A stretch of 9,343 nt of DNA from Bacillota bacterium (GTDB lineage Bacteria; Bacillota_I; Bacilli_A; RF39; UBA660), in NCBI GenBank assembly GCA_018381595.1, contig JAGZRP010000021.1:1-9343 (forward strand), written 5' to 3'. The notes under the pieces are model-generated. The model was given only the letters and a program-made list of their open reading frames with translations. It was not told the origin of the DNA and did no database searches. Below are positions 7,340-9,343 of the stretch, in pieces; the stretch's first letter is position 1, and every line of letters starts with the position of its first letter. Made by a program: the position numbers and the translations under genes.

Positions 7340-7368
7340 AAAAACTCTTTTTTGTTCACACTTGTAAT

Positions 7369-7377
7369 AGAGGTGAT
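7369..7377 (+). promoter_or_regulatory. Ribosome binding site fixing the GTG start of spoIIQ
   Basis: AGAGGTGAT is highly complementary to the 16S 3' end, and its GAGG core lies seven bases before the GTG at 7381. It selects GTG as the spoIIQ start; no ATG exists nearby that would retain the basic N-terminus before the membrane helix. Confidence 0.8.
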
Positions 7378-7380
7378 AGT

Positions 7381-8013
7381 GTGAAACAAAGAAGATTAAA
7401 AAAATCAGTCATTCCATTTATGTATGTTGGTGTTATTGCACTTGTTCTAGGATGTGCCTACTTAATTGAAGGTCTTGTTAGCCAAGAAGGATTTCAAGAT
7501 GAAGATCATTATGGTTATGTATCTAAAACTATCTTTGATGATACCGTACCTGTTGTAAACACAGATGTTATTATCATGAGACCTTATACAGACCCTGAAA
7601 TTAAGGTTTTAAAGGATTACTATGATTACAAAGCGGATACTTCAAAACAAGAAAATTCTCTTATTTTTTATGAATCAACTTATTTACAGAACAGTGGAAT
7701 CAGTTTTGGAGGAAAAGATAACTTTGATGTAACATCTATTTTAGATGGAACTGTAACAAGTGTGAAGGAAGATAAACTACTTGGTAATATCGTAGAAATC
7801 AAACATGAAAATAATATGATTAGTGTTTACCAAAGTCTTGGAACTTTAAATGTGAAAAATGGAGACGTTGTAAAACAAGGACAAGTCATTGGAAAAAGTG
7901 GTACTTCAAATGTTGAAAAAGAGTTAGGACAACATCTACATTTCGAACTCATTGATAATGGACAAACGGTAAATCCAAATGATTATTTTGATAAAAAAAT
8001 AACAGAAGAATAA
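7381..8013 (+). CDS. spoIIQ: SpoIIQ, forespore channel protein with degenerate M23/LytM domain
   Basis: SpoIIQ is made in the forespore, spans its membrane once and binds mother-cell SpoIIIAH across the intermembrane space, forming a channel or ratchet needed for engulfment and late forespore gene expression. This protein is 210 aa, shorter than the 283 of B. subtilis. It has a basic N-terminus (MKQRRLKK), one membrane helix (about 10-30), a linker and a C-terminal LytM domain (about 95-203). The domain shows LDGTVTSV (121-128), the SVYQSLGTLNVKNGDVVKQG block (148-167) and QHLHFEL (184-190). The HxH zinc pair is kept (H185, H187), but the first metal motif HxGxD reads NSGIS (104-108), so His and Asp are both lost and endopeptidase activity is unlikely. 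Initiation is at GTG. It sits 41 bases after spoIID and ends in a terminator overlapping its stop. Confidence 0.93.
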   Translation: MKQRRLKKSVIPFMYVGVIALVLGCAYLIEGLVSQEGFQDEDHYGYVSKTIFDDTVPVVNTDVIIMRPYTDPEIKVLKDYYDYKADTSKQENSLIFYESTYLQNSGISFGGKDNFDVTSILDGTVTSVKEDKLLGNIVEIKHENNMISVYQSLGTLNVKNGDVVKQGQVIGKSGTSNVEKELGQHLHFELIDNGQTVNPNDYFDKKITEE

Positions 8014-8032
8014 GAGCAAATGCTCTTTTTTT
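8012..8032 (+). terminator. Rho-independent terminator after spoIIQ
   Basis: AAGAGC (8012-8017) pairs with GCTCTT (8022-8027) around the loop AAAT, and seven T follow from 8026 to 8032. The 5' arm starts inside the spoIIQ stop codon, so the terminator overlaps the end of the gene. Confidence 0.85.
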
Positions 8033-8033
8033 C

Positions 8034-8061
8034 GTATAATTTGTAAACACATTTATATAAT
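8034..8061 (+). promoter_or_regulatory. Candidate sigma-E-type promoter of spoIIID
   Basis: GTATAAT (8034-8040) resembles the sigma-E -35 (KMATATT), and TATATAAT (8054-8061) matches six of eight positions of the sigma-E -10 (CATACAMT), separated by 13 bases, within the known 13-15 range. In B. subtilis spoIIID is transcribed by sigma-E. The same bases contain two TATAAT hexamers without good -35 partners, so a sigma-A reading is possible but less well supported. Confidence 0.4.
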
Positions 8062-8067
8062 GAATTA

Positions 8068-8074
8068 AGAGGTG
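8068..8074 (+). promoter_or_regulatory. Ribosome binding site fixing the ATG start of spoIIID
   Basis: AGAGGTG ends three bases before the ATG at 8078, with the GG core five bases away. A GTG at 8072 is in the same frame but would lie within this site, so it would have no ribosome binding site of its own; ATG 8078 is preferred. Confidence 0.75.
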
Positions 8075-8077
8075 TTT

Positions 8078-8326
8078 ATGAATACGAAAATTTATAAAAG
8101 AATGATGGATGAAGCTTATTTTATGTTGAAAACTGGGTATACTGTAAGAGAGATAGCTACAACGTTTCATGTATCAAAAAGTACTGTCCATAAGGATTTG
8201 CATGAACGACTTTATAAAATCGATAAACCACTTTATAATGAAATTCAAAAAATACTGAATTTCCATACAGACATTAGACATATTAGAGGTGGTGAATCAA
8301 CACAAAAAAAATATCGGAAACCTTAA
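8078..8326 (+). CDS. spoIIID: SpoIIID, mother-cell sporulation transcription factor
   Basis: SpoIIID is a small DNA-binding protein that activates or represses many sigma-E genes in the mother cell and promotes the switch to sigma-K. This copy is 82 aa from ATG 8078 (B. subtilis 93; the shorter C-terminal tail accounts for the difference). It contains a helix-turn-helix around TVREIATTFHVSKSTVHKDL (residues about 22-41), the ERLYKIDKPLYNEI segment, and the C-terminal basic IRHIRGGESTQKKYRKP, all closely matching B. subtilis SpoIIID. It lies between spoIIQ and mbl, as in B. subtilis where spoIIID directly precedes mbl. Upstream is a possible sigma-E promoter and downstream no terminator, so readthrough into mbl is possible. 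Identity is secure. Confidence 0.96.
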   Translation: MNTKIYKRMMDEAYFMLKTGYTVREIATTFHVSKSTVHKDLHERLYKIDKPLYNEIQKILNFHTDIRHIRGGESTQKKYRKP

Positions 8327-8352
8327 TTTTTCTACCAAATAAAGGGAGTTTG

Positions 8353-8361
8353 TGATATAAT
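8353..8361 (+). promoter_or_regulatory. Extended -10 promoter of mbl
   Basis: TGATATAAT is a perfect TATAAT with the TGn extension. No convincing -35 is found 17 bases upstream (TACCAA region). The start point would be near 8368, giving a leader of about 19 bases that contains GGAGGG (8374-8379), seven bases before the mbl ATG. This would give mbl vegetative expression independent of spoIIID. Confidence 0.55.
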
Positions 8362-8386
8362 AGATAAAGTATTGGAGGGATGACAA

Positions 8387-9202
8387 ATGTTTGCAAAAGA
8401 CATTGGAATAGATTTAGGAACAGCAAATGTTTTAATATATATAAAAGGGCAAGGAATTGTATTAAATGAACCAAGTGTTGTCGCAATTGATTCAGAAACG
8501 AAAAAACCACTTGCCGTTGGTACAGAAGCAAGAGAAATGCTTGGAAGAACTCCAGGAAGAGTACAAGCAATTAGACCAATGAAAGATGGAGTCATTGCTG
8601 ATTTTAATATTACTGAAATCATGCTAAATCATTATATCCGCAAAGTAAATGGGAAAAGCTTCTTTTCTAGACCTAGAATTTTAATCTGTTGTCCTTCTAA
8701 CATTACGCAAGTTGAAAAAAATGCAATTAAAGAAGCAGCAGAACGAACAGGTGCGAAAAAAGTATTTTTAGAAGAAGAACCTAAAGTTGCTGCAATTGGA
8801 GCTGGAATGGATATTTCAAAACCAAGTGGAAATATGGTTATTGATATTGGAGGAGGTACATCTGATATCGCAATTCTATCTTTAGGAGGAATTGTTACTA
8901 GTTGTTCTGTAAAAGTTGCTGGAAATACATTTGATGCCGATATTATGAAATATATCAAAGATAAATACAAATTATTAATCGGGGATCGTACTGCAGAAGA
9001 AATTAAAATGACAATTGGTTCTGTATATCCTAGTGATAAAGTAGAAAAAATGGAAGTAAGAGGACGTGACCTTGTAACAGGACTTCCTCATACCATTACC
9101 CTTTCTAGTGATGAGGTAGAAGAAGCTTTAAGAGAAAGTGTTTACCTACTTGTTCATCAAGCAAAAAATGTATTAGAACAAACACCACCTGAATTATCAG
9201 CT
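8387..9202 (+). CDS. mbl: Mbl, MreB-like actin homologue; C-terminal part replaced after residue 272
   Basis: Mbl polymerises under the membrane and guides cylindrical cell-wall synthesis. Residues 1-272 follow Mbl closely: DIGIDLGTAN phosphate-1 (5-14), EEPKVAAIGAG connect-1 (130-140), SGNMVIDIGGGTSD phosphate-2 (147-160), RTAEEIK, RGRDLVTGLP and LEQTPPELSA (263-272). The initial MFAKDIG and the position directly after spoIIID identify Mbl rather than MreB. The family continues with an adenosine-binding TGGGALL motif and ends near residue 333. Here the frame stays open to the window edge (319 codons in all), but after SA-272 the encoded residues have no resemblance to Mbl and the TGGGALL motif is missing. 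The coding call is therefore limited to 9202. An intact copy probably exists in the organism, because the abrupt change looks like a join and not gradual decay. Confidence 0.92.
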
Positions 9203-9343
9203 GTTGCTGCGGCGCCTTTTCCTGATCTTATCAATGCGCCACCGGTATTAGATCCATCTTGCAATAAGTTTCCACCTATTCCTTTTAATGCTTCTGGATT
9301 CTTGAATGATGCCATAGCTACTTGTCCAAGAGCTGTTCTACTT
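9203..9343 (-). CDS. Fragment of a flagellar hook/rod protein (FlgE/FlgF/FlgG family), inverted against mbl
   Basis: Read on the minus strand from 9342, the tail encodes about 46 residues including LGQVAMASFKNPEALKGIG then GNLLQDGSNTGGAL. This matches the family pattern LGQ-A-A-F-NP-GL---GGN-----NSG near the C-terminus of axial flagellar proteins (hook FlgE, rods FlgF/FlgG). Both ends are missing: one is the window edge, the other is the join to mbl near 9203. The usual closing segment, G-I--GALE-SNV, is absent. G+C is about 43% by hand count, against about 28-38% in sampled stretches of adjoining mbl. In B. subtilis mbl is followed by flhO and flhP, rod genes of this family on the same strand, so an inverted copy of nearby DNA is conceivable, as is foreign sequence. 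FlgE cannot be told from FlgF/FlgG with this length. Confidence 0.6.

Noticed and set aside
7339..7353. A6-CTC-T6 self-complementary stretch just after spoIID as a terminator.
   Set aside because: An all A-U stem of six pairs is too weak. The spacing of spoIID and spoIIQ is compatible with either cotranscription or a separate promoter, so no terminator is called.
7372..7380. GGTGATAGT matches the sigma-F -10 pattern GGnnAnAnT and could be the expected forespore promoter of spoIIQ.
   Set aside because: It coincides with the ribosome binding site, the start point would fall inside the coding region, and no good -35 is present. The match is explained by the Shine-Dalgarno sequence.
8632..8970. 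Open frames on the minus strand across mbl (also 8283-8622).
   Set aside because: They are antisense shadows of a highly conserved mbl gene, lack ribosome binding sites and encode low-complexity hydrophobic sequence.

Overview
The window is AT-rich (roughly a third G+C by eye) and uses the standard code: TGG encodes Trp and TGA is not read through. It has strong AGGAGG-type ribosome binding sites and a complete sporulation gene run. This points to a low-GC endospore-forming Firmicute (Bacillota). The gene order specifically recalls the Bacillus subtilis ywl-atp-ywm-spoII-mbl region, so a Bacilli-side lineage, perhaps a compact gut genome, is the best guess. No tRNA, rRNA, CRISPR array or insertion sequence was seen.

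Layout. (1) On the minus strand, 1-2092 holds a two-gene operon of FemAB/FemX/MurM-type peptidyltransferases, driven by a near-consensus vegetative promoter at 2141-2169; the second gene runs off the left edge. (2) The 213-base gap 2093-2305 is a divergent promoter region. (3) On the plus strand, 2306-4235 is a three-gene operon: an unrecognised 428-aa protein, an RpiB-type sugar-phosphate isomerase with an unusual active-site substitution, and a small YwzB/DUF1146 membrane protein, closed by a terminator. (4) 4281-6344 encodes a 687-aa fusion of a PLP aminotransferase and a GNAT acetyltransferase, with its own promoter and terminator. (5) 6422-8326 carries spoIID, spoIIQ and spoIIID: the engulfment peptidoglycan hydrolase, the forespore half of the SpoIIQ-SpoIIIAH channel, and the mother-cell transcription factor. 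(6) At 8387 starts mbl, an MreB-family actin.

The common theme is the cell envelope. FemAB enzymes add bridge amino acids to peptidoglycan precursors, Mbl directs lateral-wall synthesis, and SpoIID and SpoIIQ remodel and bridge the septal space during engulfment. The rpiB, ywzB, spoIID, spoIIQ, spoIIID, mbl order matches B. subtilis with the intervening genes (glyA, upp, the atp operon, murAA) absent and the aminotransferase-GNAT gene present instead.

The last 141 bases are anomalous. The Mbl reading frame is colinear with the family up to residue 272 (PPELSA) and then changes to unrelated sequence. The reverse strand of that tail encodes a good match to the C-terminal part of a flagellar hook/rod protein (FlgE/FlgF/FlgG family). 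This is either a genuine inversion or foreign join that breaks mbl, or more likely an assembly or amplification chimera at a contig end.

The most promising biology is the aminotransferase-GNAT fusion, the unrecognised 428-aa gene co-transcribed with a non-canonical RpiB, and the dense packing of terminators and promoters, including a possibly leaderless spoIID.
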